The translations under genes and the position numbers were made by a program. The notes under the pieces are model-generated. The model saw nothing but the letters and a program-made list of their open reading frames with translations, was not told where the DNA came from and did not search any database. Shown here one piece after another: positions 32,401 through 42,427 of a stretch of DNA of 64,000 nucleotides (position 1 is its first letter; each line of letters opens with the position of its first letter). The stretch comes from Microstegium vimineum (lineage: Eukaryota; Streptophyta; Magnoliopsida; Poales; Poaceae), in assembly GCA_022036555.1 (NCBI GenBank), contig CM039133.1, positions 47,134,718 to 47,198,717 on the forward strand, in the 5' to 3' direction.

Positions 32401-34192
32401 GATAGCAGTTGAGGAGTCATCAGGACCGACTGATCGTCTTCCAAACCCACCACCATCACCAATCCATTCTCTTGCGAGCCCACCTCGGTCACCTCCGCCA
32501 CCTCTGTCACCTCCCCCACATTCATCACCTCTGCCACCTCTGTCACCTCCGCCACAATCATCACCTCCACAAACATCACCTCTGCCACCTCCACCACAAA
32601 AATCCACACCTTCCCCACAACCCAAAGATCCTAAACAAACACCGGATCCACCAGCACCGCCAAAGAAGAAGTTTCCTATCCCCAAGTTGATTTCCCAATT
32701 CGAGCCAAATAAAAAAACAACTGGGGCGGCCAAAATTTTGAGAGGAATTGGGCAAAAATGCACTAGTGAAGTCCTCGAGTTGTCTGAGCTCACGAAGTCA
32801 GCAAAATTCAAGGTGCCAACTTGGGAAGACTACAAGTCTGTGCCTAAAAACTATGTGGTGGGAAAGCCTCTACTAAGCTGGGAGAAACTCCAAAAGGTCC
32901 CAAAGACTGTCAAAAGAATGCATAACTGGTACATGAGAGCCTCTTCTGCTAGCATTCACGCCATCAACGTGTCTATACCACATAAGGCGTTTCAAAGTGA
33001 TCATAATATGTGCATGATTAGCTTTGAAGACATTTGGTTGATGATGAACCTCGAGAGAATAGACGTACATATAATAACGATGTTTGCATTGTAAGTGTTA
33101 CATAGTTATACATGCATTGTAGTTGCAAATGTTCAATGTCTGACATATGCATGTGCCTTGTAGAATGCTATTTGATGAGCAGGAGCAGGCTTACGATACG
33201 GACCTCGATTGTTTTGCCGAGGAAAGGATTGCCTATCTGAACCCAATTGATATATGCGAAGAAAGGCACACATTCAGAATAGGGGAAGACAACGACGATT
33301 TAAGAGGCTTAGAAGGTGAAGCACCGGCCGCAAAAAAGAAACAATTACAGTTTAAATTTGAAGCCAAGTACTCCTTCTACATTTCGAAGTGTATGAAAAA
33401 GTATCAAGACAGGAAATCGATAATGGCACCGTACAACTTTAGGTAAGTACATGAGTTTGGGTAGTGGCACCGTATAACTTTGGGTGATCAAACTACATAA
33501 TAATTTGATTCATGCAGGGACCACTGGATCTGCGTCGTCATTTATCCCAAAAAAGGAAGGGTGGTGGTATTAGACTCTGCAAATTACCCACCATCAAGCT
33601 ATGGACATTTCATTGAGATGCTAGAGATGTAAGTTGAGATATGCACGTATACTTTTGCATTATGAGATTTTATGAATAATTAACATGGTGATTCTATTCG
33701 AGTTCGTAGGGCATGGCGGTTTTATATAATGCACGGTGGAAAGGTTGAATCGAAGAAAAAAGAAAAGGAGCCATTGGAAGTTATATACGACTGGCTCATA
33801 AGTATGAAAACTTACTCTTATGAATACAGATCATACATGTACTATGTGGATATACTACGTGTGCGAGCATCTATAAATAACCACTTTAATTTTCTGTTTT
33901 ATAGTGCCACAAGCAACCAGCAGGATCTGTCCTGTGTGGATACTACGTGTGCGAGCACATCAGAGGAGGAGACACAATAACTATGAAGAAACCTTCCAAC
34001 AAAAAAGCCAAGGCGTCGACCATCAACGAAAAGACATTGTACGCCATAGTTGAGGACGTGTGCCTTTTCCTTATCAAACAAGTCATCTCAAGTGTAGGGA
34101 AATATCATGATTATGAGAGTGAATTAGCCAAGCCCGAGTACGAAGCGCTAACAGAGGTTTATAGCCTAAATCTTACTCGGTCCGGTTTTTAG
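29461..34192 (+). pseudogene. CACTA second gene: Pro-rich, DUF8039-like and Ulp1 regions
   Basis: A GC-rich leader exon (to about 29544, CGCCGCAG/GTAAGT) is followed by exons 30479-30820, 30902-33090, 33164-33442, 33518-33630, 33710-about 33800 and 33910-34192. The first coding exon (ATG 30488) holds a repeated SSDP-EQVQD unit. The long exon carries KRKRSGGKRG, the VACSLVIRYDIN block (about 32123-32370, DUF8039-like) and a run of Pro/Ser repeats (32430-32640). The end is a C48 protease: DHWICVVIYP (His), VVLDSA (Asp), HKQPAGSVLCGYYVCE (Gln, Cys). Six nonsense codons lie in one unshifted frame (30641, 31235, 31598, 31835, 31961, 32039). The gene is dead by point mutation, but the catalytic residues persist. 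Confidence 0.8.
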
Positions 34193-34465
34193 AGGACAAG
34201 TCCAAATCTTGATGTATATAGACCTGTAACTTTATGTGTGTGAGTGTGAGACTCATGTATATAATATGCCATACACTTGTAACTATATTGCGAGCATGAT
34301 ACTTTGAAGAAAAAATCTATGTATGAGATATTTAATTTACATGTTGCTATATATTTGAACACCATCCAATAAGGTTTAGTAGTTTCAATAACAATATATT
34401 TGTATATATTAAATAATACAATAATATATATAAAATACCAAAAAATTAAAATTGGAAAATCATTT

Positions 34466-34659
34466 CCACAGACAGTTCTCTTAGTGAACCGTCTGTGTAA
34501 ATGATGCATTTACACAGGCGGTTCACTAAGAGAACCGCCTGTGAAAATGACTTTCTACATGCGGTTCTCAAGCAACCGCCAGTACAGCGCCGACGGTTCG
34601 TAAAAACGCCTGTACAAATGCGTTCCGAACCGCCTGCATAGTAAGCTTTTGTACTAGTA
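34466..34659. repeat. right subterminal hairpins and terminus of the 26316-34659 CACTA
   Basis: CACAGACAGTTCTC... (34467-34503) and its complement ending GAACCGCCTGTG (about 34507-34543) form 37-nt arms differing at three transitions. More GGTTC/GAACCGCC units follow up to the terminus GTACTAGTA. This is the usual binding-site region of a CACTA end. Confidence 0.75.
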
Positions 34660-35079
34660 AACGGTGACAATTGCTGTATAAAAAACAGTATAAGTTACTG
34701 TTAGGCCATCAACGTAAGCGCCATACAACCTTTTATTGTATCAATTCATAGACAGATTTATTCTCTGAAAGTTACTACAACAGAAGCCAGATAGCTAGTC
34801 TTTTATAGGTGCACATAATTTCTGAAAGACGCTTTGTTTTCTTTTTGGTCAACTCTCAGCAATTTATGTGGAATTTTTTTTAGAAGCTAAGCGTATACAA
34901 CCTTTTTGATCAATAGCTATGTTTATTTACTATGTACTGTGCGTCTAATAATTTAATTATTTTCTTCCTTGTTATTTACAGAAGGATTATTGCCATATAA
35001 GGCCACATTAAATACATGCCACTTATATTTCAACGGTCATAAGGCTTTTGAGGAGTATAGTGACCATGGGTCAAGGTTA

Positions 35080-35165
35080 AAAACCCACCTATATAAAAGC
35101 CCAACAAGGGCCCACAAAGGGTTTCTGCCCCACCTACTATAAATACGCGTACCCCTCCTTCCATA
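35080..35165 (+). promoter_or_regulatory. promoter of zinc-ribbon gene copy 2
   Basis: CTATAAATACGCG (35139-35151) aligns with the TATA box of copy 1. Upstream AAGGGCCCACAAAGGGTTT carries a GGGCCCA site II motif and a shortened telo-box; a second TATA-like CTATATAAAAG lies at about 35089. Copy 2 thus keeps, and in one motif improves, the putative regulatory sites. A CACTA element ends about 480 bp upstream of the TATA box. Confidence 0.65.
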
Positions 35166-35174
35166 GACTATTCA

Positions 35175-35287
35175 CACACGTTTCCTCATTCCCCATTTTC
35201 TTCATCTACTACTCCTCATTTCTTTTCTGCTGGAAGGAGATCTGCTTGCATCAAGGTGGAATTTCTATCTGCAAGGAAACACCAGAG
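35175..35287 (+). other. 5' leader exon of zinc-ribbon gene copy 2
   Basis: TC-rich leader parallel to 8845-8936, ending ACCAGAG with donor GTGAGAAC at 35288. It would splice to the TTTGCAG acceptor at 37366, giving a 2,079-bp intron about half of which is a CACTA insertion. The start is approximate. Confidence 0.65.
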
Positions 35288-35815
35288 GTGAGAACTCGTA
35301 CTGCAAGATGCATCAGCTTGATTTTCTGAATTGCTCATTTGTAGTTTTGTACCCTCTCTGCTATCTGGTTCTGGGCAACGAGTAGATTGTTTCTTTCAGC
35401 AACAATCAATCTGCACAAAAGTTTATACCGACCAAACATTCTTGAGAGCACGGATTTGGTTGTTTCTGTCTATTTTCTTGATCTGTTTTCGTTGCAAACC
35501 TAGATTCTTTGAATGGCCTTATGTTGAGGCTTATTTTTTGGAAGGTTACTTCGGCAAGGCATTCCACCCCCCTAGCTAGCAGCTGCAGGTATTGGGTTGA
35601 GAACAAGGAGGCCACGCTGTTAGTCAGCTGATGGCTGGTGGGGTCCAAGTGTTGCCACAAGGACTAAGGCCAGATTTGAGGACCAGCAGAGAACGGGCCC
35701 GGGGGGGCGGGGGGGGGGGGGGGGGGGGTGTTTGGATATTGTCATTGTGGCTCTTAGGAGTTGGATTTACAGAAAGGTTTAGGGGGGGGGATGGTACAAT
35801 CATACCTTCTGTATT

Positions 35816-36830
35816 CACTACAAAAAAAAATTGTACGGCGGTCGCTTTTGCTTTTCCGCAGCGGGCACCTAGGCGGGCATGTTAGGATACCTGCCCCGGT
35901 TAATCATTTAAAAAACAAAAAAACATGAGCCCTGCCCGCAAGCCCATTCCCATCACAATAGATGGATCCGCTTGGAGGAGCCGCCCAGACGCCACTGGAT
36001 GGGAAGAGGTGCGAACCCCGAGATCCGCTAGAGAAGCTGTTGGATCCGCTGTCGCCAGATCCGCCATTGCTATTTCTGGATCGAGCCACCATGGTGGCAT
36101 CCCTCCACTGGATCTGCTTGGGAGGCGGGTGAGGTGTGGATCCGTGAGAAGGAGAGAGAAGACGAGGAGCCTACCTCCTCCTTGTGTCGGGGCTGGCCTT
36201 GTCCACGCCGCCAAAGCATCCCATGTCCACGCCGCCAAGGCGGCCTCTCGCCATGCCACGGCCGCCCACGACTGAGCTGGTGAAGGGCGTGTCTGTGCCA
36301 TCGGGAGGGAGAGGTACTGCACCACCCGTGCGAGAGAGAGGAGCCGCTAGCCTCCATGCAACAGTAGAGGAAGGAGAGCTGCGCACCACCAGTCTATGTG
36401 CGAGAGAGGAGATGAGAGGTATGGTTTGTGTGAGAGAGAATGAGAGGGTGTGTGCGGCAGTGGAGGGGTGAGAGGTGTGCGCCGGTCGCTAAGGGATGAG
36501 AGATAGATAGAGTTTTACTAGTGTTATATATACAATGTATTGTTGTTGGGCCTTGATGGGTTGGTGATGCCTCCTCCTTAACCGTGGCGGCCTTATAGTG
36601 TTCCCTCCATGGTGAATCGATTTACCGTGCTGGGCGTCTTAAGACGTCTGCCTCAGAAAATAGGTCATTTTCTAAGGCGGTCGTCTTATCGTGGGGGGAA
36701 AAAGTGTTCGCCACGTTTAATAAAAAGTGTCTACCTCGGTAAATCATGGGATGTACCATGGCGGGCTAAAATATGAGCCTGCAACGGACGCCGTCGGCCG
36801 ACACTGTGGAAATTCAATCTTGTAGCGGTG
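35816..36830. mobile_element. non-autonomous CACTA, about 1,015 bp, in the copy 2 leader intron
   Basis: The left end reads CACTACAAAAAAAAATTG; the right end, on the complement, reads CACCGCTACAAGATTG, which looks like CACTACAAGA with a two-base change or insertion. The subterminal parts share GCGGGC and TTTACCGTGGCGG motifs with the elements at about 16200 and 59100. Copy 1 lacks it, so it inserted after the duplication. I cannot find a matching 3-bp duplication. The inside is GC-rich without a convincing protein. It is preceded by a G run (about 35700-35729). Confidence 0.7.
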
Positions 36831-37443
36831 ATATACAGTACTTTATGCGTCACTTTTGTTTCATCCTTCTTTTTCTCAGTCAGAATTCTTGATTTTAATC
36901 ATGAATAATATTTCTGTATTAGTTCACTACATATGGGAATGCGTCTCCCAGTTCCATCACACGGAGAAACAAGATCTAGTGGGATTGTCAGTGAATAAAG
37001 TAAATATGAATGATAACGCATCTTTTGTCTCAATTGAAATATGAAATTAGAGATAATGAGATATTTTCTTCAAACTAATTTGAGACAATGAGAATCAAAT
37101 GAAAGAGAGTGAAGAAAGCATAGATGACAGGGAATCTTAAGTCACATACAGAAATGAAAAGCAAATGTATAAGAAAACATGGTCCAACAGATGGTTCTAA
37201 GATTTTTTTTTGTCAAACTCATTATATATGTATATATATAGAAGACAATGACACTGAAGAAAATGAACTTGGGATAACTTTTCGATATACATAAGTTTCA
37301 ATTTATCTGCATTTATAAAGTAATTTATGTCTTAACCATCTATCTAATTTCTTTCCATGTTTGCAGTGTTGAATCCATCGAGTTTTATTTATTGCATGCC
37401 CTTAACTGAAGGAAGGATTCTTCTTGGGAATATATCAACAATC

Positions 37444-37968
37444 ATGTTCCAGACTCGAGACTCGGATCATCTCGTAGGAGACAGACAAATCATTGTGTTA
37501 GCCCTACCTGCTCCTGGCAATCCAGTTCCTGGTCCATTTCGTGCACAGCGCGAACGTAGAACATTCTGGACAGCATGTGCAAGTTGCAACAAAAAGAGCA
37601 AACATTCCATAGAGTATCTTCATTGCAACATTTCCTGCCTTCAATGCAGTGTAACATTCAAAGCTAGTGAAGTATCAAGGCCTCGAAACCAACGTACAAC
37701 CACTACAGAGAATGTTTCCAGAGCAATTGTTACCTCTCCAGCCGCCATACTGGAACCTAGCAAAATGACACAAACTGTGGATACTCCTCTCCACAAGAAG
37801 GTTAAAAGGGAGATCAATGTGACATGGGCTGTGGACAAACATGGAGACAATCTTCAGGGTAGCTTCCACAAACAAAAAAGAAATACAATCATGGAACCTA
37901 ACATTATTAGAGGAAATGTTCATCATGAGAAGCCAGTTCGAATGAATATTACAAACAGAATCTCTTAA
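37444..37968 (+). CDS. zinc-ribbon protein, copy 2, C-terminally shortened (174 aa)
   Basis: The coding exon begins after TTTGCAG (37366). The ATG at 37444 aligns with the start of copy 1; an upstream in-frame ATG at 37396 is possible but not shared. The N-terminus (MFQTRDSDHLVGD) is shorter and unrelated to the Ser/Thr-rich start of copy 1. From LPAPGN onward the two are clearly similar: RRTFWTAC and Cys pairs C45/C48 and C65/C68 form the zinc-ribbon, followed by TFKASEVSRPRN and the basic KKVKRE region. A TAA at 37966 ends it about 35 residues earlier than copy 1. The ribbon is the best-conserved part, which suggests past selection. Function unknown. Confidence 0.65.
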   Translation: MFQTRDSDHLVGDRQIIVLALPAPGNPVPGPFRAQRERRTFWTACASCNKKSKHSIEYLHCNISCLQCSVTFKASEVSRPRNQRTTTTENVSRAIVTSPAAILEPSKMTQTVDTPLHKKVKREINVTWAVDKHGDNLQGSFHKQKRNTIMEPNIIRGNVHHEKPVRMNITNRIS

Positions 37969-38436
37969 GGATGATATAAAGATGTTTATGGTGTCCATGG
38001 GCAGGAATAAGGTCATAGAAGCAACAATCAAAGGAAACATGAAAAAATGAAAGTGAGAAGCCATACCCAAGGTAATATTTATATGTAGTGTTTCAAATGT
38101 CCTATTAATATAATTCTCTTAATTTGTTTTACTTATGTTACAAATGTTTTTCTGTTCTTCTTTCATATGGCTGAATAAGTATGTAGTCTATGAAAATTCT
38201 TATAAATATATCTTTCTTTTACTGGTTGTCTTATTAGTTTATCTGTACAAATTATGTAGCTTTAGTATTGTCCCATGAGTAAAAATACATGTTCTACTAT
38301 AAACTATGAAATGTTTTGTCTTATGATGATAGCTTCTATTGATACATTTTAAGGAATCATATGCCCTGTTTATTATTATGTTCTATAAGTTTATAGCTAA
38401 TTCCAGTTCACATTTTATTTCTTTTCGTTGTTGTAG

Positions 38437-38508
38437 ATGGAGAACACAATGGCAGCACTGAAGGACACCCCTGTGTGTTCTAATCAGTTTCAACATCCCA
38501 AGAAGTAA
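38437..38508 (+). other. possible last exon of zinc-ribbon gene copy 2
   Basis: Both copies have a GTAATATTTA donor after the coding exon (13877 and about 38071). Here a TTGTTGTAG acceptor (38436) is followed by GGAGAACACAATGG. Because copy 2 already stops at 37968, this would now be 3' untranslated; in an ancestral gene it may have encoded about 20 more residues. Copy 1 lost the corresponding region to a transposon. Confidence 0.4.
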
Positions 38509-39783
38509 TTCCAAATGAAAGATTCTGCTACGAGGAATGGTCCAATGTGGTTTCTGAATCAAAAACTTATTTTTTACATCCAATAACTTGGATTTTGTAA
38601 CAAGGTTGCTGTGGGGTTACAAACGAATCTAATACCCTTGATGATACTTTTGGATTTTTTTTGCAAGAACATTATTAGCTGCTTTTTTATGAGAAATAAT
38701 TCCTCATGAATGTCACAATTGTATCTTCCTACCTGGCTTATCCACATCCTGAGAGGATTTAGATGTCTGGCTATGCTTGAACTCCCCCCTGTCTGATCAT
38801 CGGCCTTGCTAATTTCAATTATGTGTTAATTCTAAAATGTATGGGAAGTGGATTACTAGATCAACCCGTGCTTTATTTTTACTAATTGATAATAAATAAT
38901 GGTTAATAAAGTATGTGTAGGTAACATAACCTTTTTGGTACTAGCTAGACCAAGTATATATGGCGACTTCATGGATATGATTTGAGCTCCACTCAACTTG
39001 AAGTCTTTAGTTTACTTTCCTTGAGACATGCTTTTACCACTTTGTTGTATGAAATTTATGAGATTATTTGAGCTCAACTCAATGTCATTAAAATTATCGA
39101 ACCCTGGTGTCGTACATTTCAGAATTCAAAGAAGAAGAGAGCTTGCTTGATAAATTTCTTATCCACTGTTTACACGTAAACCTTCCAGAGTTGGTACTAC
39201 TAAGTAAAGTACCGACTCCAATGAACTCTAAAAAATATTCACTAACCTTCATAGGAAAAAAGACATGAGGATTAGACTACATGAGATTATTGTGTTGTTG
39301 CCTTCTACCAGGCTACAATCTCAGCTTGTACTTGTCATGTGAAAGAAAAGCAGAGTCTTAAAGCTGCATTTTATGTCCTCACAAATTTATGAATATTAAC
39401 AACAGGCACATGTCAACCCAAAACAAGGGCATATCTGAAAACTTTAATTTTTGTACCAACACCAGGTGATACATCTGCCTACAGCTTCTGATACACTGCA
39501 ATTTCTTTGAGAAAAATATAGCTTCTAAGTTAAGAGCCTCATTACACGATGTCCTATTGCAAGCATCCTTTACATTCTGCGAACTCAAGCCAAACCAATG
39601 CAGATACTTCACATAGAGGTCTGATGCTTCTTCTGATGTCTAAACTTACTATGAGATCGTTTGTTTATTTGAATGCAATGAACTGTTGTTTTTTTGTGAT
39701 CTACTGGATATTTCTTATATACAATAAAGGGGAACTAGGATTATAGAAATAGATAAAAAACCTAAAAAGGAAACAAAAAGATG
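38509..39783. other. 3' flank of gene copy 2, no further gene seen
   Basis: AT-rich single-copy-looking sequence with scattered short frames. I find no domain, transposon end or RNA gene. A poly(A) signal cannot be assigned with confidence. Confidence 0.4.
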
Positions 39784-39893
39784 AACTCTTTCTGAAAAAT
39801 GTGTTTGCATCCTAGGCCTTGTCTGTAACATGAGCAAACTCTTTCTGGAAAATGTGTGTGCATCCTAGGCCGCCTTCTCCGCAACATGAGCAA
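39784..39893. repeat. tandem repeat (53 and 57 bp) at a CACTA insertion point
   Basis: Units start AACTCTTTCTG at 39784 and 39837 and both contain AATGTG-TGCATCCTAGGCC and end ACATGAGC. A third, partial unit (AACTCTTTCTAGAAAATG) appears at 58731, immediately after the right end of the large CACTA. The repeat was therefore continuous before that element inserted. Confidence 0.85.
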
Positions 39894-40119
39894 CACTATA
39901 CCACAACCAATGTGTACCGTCAAACAACGGTCGCTACAACATAATATTAACATCCAACAATCGGTCGGTATAAATTTGTAACAGATTGTCGGTCGCTATT
40001 TTTACTCGTACCCATGGTACATATATTTAGTTGTTTATCTCAAACCATCGGTCACTAAAAACACATCTTAGGGTCAAACAATTGGTCGGTATAGCCCGTT
40101 TTTGTTTTAGCGCGCTCAG

Positions 40120-40566
40120 CCCAGCCCATTCGTGCGTACCGAATTTGGGCGGCCCACCGGTCAGTGTTCCCCAAAACCCTATGTATCTCCAGCCAGAACC
40201 ACATCTCACCTCACGCCGCATATCGCCCAGGCACTGCCACGCCGCCGCGTGCGCGCAAGCTAGCTTGCGGGAGGGCCAATCCCGCCGCCTCGTCGTCCGG
40301 CGAGTCCATCCGCCGTCCTAGTCGTCCGGCGAGTCCATCCGCCGTCCTAGTCGTCCGGCGAGCCCGCCCACCGTCCTGCTCTTGGTGCCTTCCGTCCTCG
40401 TCATCGTGCCCGCTATCTCCTGTGCCGCGGCTGCCGTGTCCTCATCATCCCTGCTGCACGTTCATCGCAAGGCACCGGAGCAGTCATCCCCACCCCCATT
40501 TGGTGCAGCCACCGCCGCCCCTGCTCCCGCTACCCACGAGCTCGAACAGGAGCGTGCTCCAAGCAG
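40120..40566 (+). other. GC-rich first exon of the composite CACTA, possibly captured
   Basis: After the left subterminal repeats, a GC-rich stretch shows three near-identical CGTCGTCCGGCGAG units (about 40290-40365). It then has an Ala/Ser/Pro-rich frame ending APSR at a CAAGCAG/GTACTC donor (40567). It could encode an organelle-transit-like N-terminus or be untranslated. No family recognised. Confidence 0.35.
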
Positions 40567-41586
40567 GTACTCGTTCTCTTCCATTCCCTTCCGATCCCTT
40601 CCTATCCCCTCTGTATTGGAATGGAATCATGTGTGAATGATGTTGCCTGCATTTGATTGTACACACTACGGGAAACAGCAGCATTACCGAGTGCTGCAAG
40701 ATTTGCCGAGTGTCAAATATCGGGCACTCGACAAAGCACCCTTTGTCGAGTGCTGGTCAACGTGGCACTCGGCACATCTCGCTTTGCCGAGTGTCGGGCA
40801 ATCGGTACAGAACTACACTCGTCAAATCAGGCGCTTTGTCGAGGGTCGAGCACTCGGCAAAAAAATCCCGGCCCTACCAGCATCCATGGCCGTTATCTTT
40901 GCCGAGTGCCCGCCGTTTGGCACTCGGCATCGAAACTCCCTTTGTCGAGTGCTAGGGCCCACACTCGGCAAAGTATTTATTTATTTTTTGATTTTTGCAA
41001 CCAGATTTTTTTTGTAGCTTTTACATATCAGCATGGTCAACATGTTCAAGTCTGCCACACTTTTTCAAAACTTTTTGTTATATTTTTTGACTTTATTTCA
41101 TTTACTTAATTTATCCCGAAATACTCAAGTTTGAACTGCGGGTGCATCGAATAATGGATTTCAATGAATGAAAAAATGTTATTCTTGTTCTTGAGTGTAT
41201 GTTTAGGCCAAATCCAGAAACTGACCCGAAGTTTCGATCAACGTGCTCTCGGGGCAACGCCTCCAAGTTACGTGCGGGCGGTTTTAAAATTCTAAAAAAT
41301 TCAAACAAAATCCGAAAATCACGAAACTCGGTGAGGTGTCGTTACATCATATGCGTATGCCATGAAAAAAATTTGAGAAAGTTTGGAGCAAGTTGTCACG
41401 TACGATGTTCAGAAACCAGTAGTTATCACATACGATCACATTCGCCCCCCCCCCCCCTCGCGCCCCCAGCCCCTGCGCCCATCCGCCGCCGCGCGCCGCC
41501 CCCACCCCACCCCACCCCGCCCCCTTCTCGGCCCAAAGCCCGGCCGCTACCCGCCGTCCCCGGCTGGCCGACCCTGCCCAAAGGGA

Positions 41587-41624
41587 GAAAGGAGGAGGAG
41601 GAAGAAAGGAGAAGAGGAGGAAGA

Positions 41625-41659
<35 letters not shown>

Positions 41660-41965
41660 TAAAAATAAGAAGAAGAAGAGGACGAAGAAGAGGAAGAAGA
41701 AGAAGAAGAGAAAGGATAAGAGGTCCTCCCTGCCCCTCGATCGATTAGGGTAAGTAGTAGTAGTGTAAGTAGTAGTAGTGTAATTAGTAGTAGTACTAGT
41801 AGTAGTGGTAGTGGTAGTGGTGGTGGTAGTGGTGGTGGTAGTGGTGGTGGTGGTGGTGGTGTTGGTGGTGGTGGTGGTGGTAGTAGTGGTAGTGGTAGTG
41901 GTAGTGGTAGTGGTAGTGGTAGTGGTAATGGTAGTGGTAGTGGTAGTAGTAGTAGTAGTAGTTTA
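41587..41965 (+). repeat. purine-rich AAG tract and AGT/GGT microsatellite
   Basis: 41587-41720 is an almost pure A/G tract (AAG and GGA units). 41751-41965 is a long run of AGT, GGT and AGTGGT triplets. Long Lys/Arg/Glu-rich frames across the first part are products of the repeat, not genes. Confidence 0.9.
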
Positions 41966-42427
41966 GGGTTTACCTTTGAAAAATCAAATTAATTACCTAT
42001 ATATGTTGTGAGTTGTGACTTGGTCATGCAATGTAGGTGGTTGTGGATAACGGCCTCATCTCGACGACCTTGCCTTCACGTCCCCGTCCCTCAGTCGAGT
42101 AGAAGGTAAAACTCAGGGTTCTCGGCCATCGTGTTGTTTTGGATGTGGATGGCCTTCGTGCCTCCCATTGTTGATGTGTCGGCCTTCGTGCCGTAAATGT
42201 GGGTGTCGGCCATGGAGCCGATTGTTTTTTGCAGGTTTTGGGAACCTCCCCGTATAGGGGAGGTTCTGCCAAAATTTATAACTTATATCATTGCTTTATG
42301 GTTTTGCAGAGCAGAGGACGTCAGAGGAGCTCCGGAGTAGTCGATCCACTTCGTCGGCGCTGCGGGTCTGCCTGCACCGCCTCGACTCGCCACTGCCCCG
42401 CTATCCTGACTCCACCGCCACCTTAGG

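Larger units (their letters stand above)
26316..34659 (+). mobile_element. CACTA element with TNP2 and Ulp1-containing gene, 5' end lost
   Basis: It contains TNP2 (26323-28683), a non-coding middle with telomere-like and palindromic repeats, and a second gene (29461-34192) ending in a Ulp1 domain, the usual two-gene CACTA plan. The right end carries ACAGGCGGTTC...GAACCGCCTGTG hairpin repeats and terminates TTTTGTACTAGTA, a CACTAGTACAAAA terminus with its outermost base changed. Directly after it, AACGGTGAC matches gene copy 1 at 8278, so the boundary is confirmed by the duplicate. The left end and the TNP2 N-terminus are missing where the gypsy LTR begins. Confidence 0.85.
34660..38330 (+). 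repeat. duplicated gene segment, copy 2
   Basis: Similar to 8278-14120 from AACGGTGAC onward, in the same order and orientation. Copy 2 lacks the Harbinger-like element, having one TAA in GGACTAAGGCC at about 35661-35671, and instead carries a CACTA at 35816-36830. A 3' exon absent from copy 1 follows at 38437. The two copies are about 26 kb apart as direct repeats. Confidence 0.88.

Noticed and set aside
32236..32811. A Gly-rich minus-strand frame of 191 codons
   Set aside because: It is the antisense of the Pro/Ser-rich region of the CACTA second gene, whose sense frame is supported by neighbouring domains.
41199..41753. A 184-codon Lys/Arg-rich protein
   Set aside because: It is a translation of a CACTA subterminal region, a C-rich tract and a purine microsatellite.
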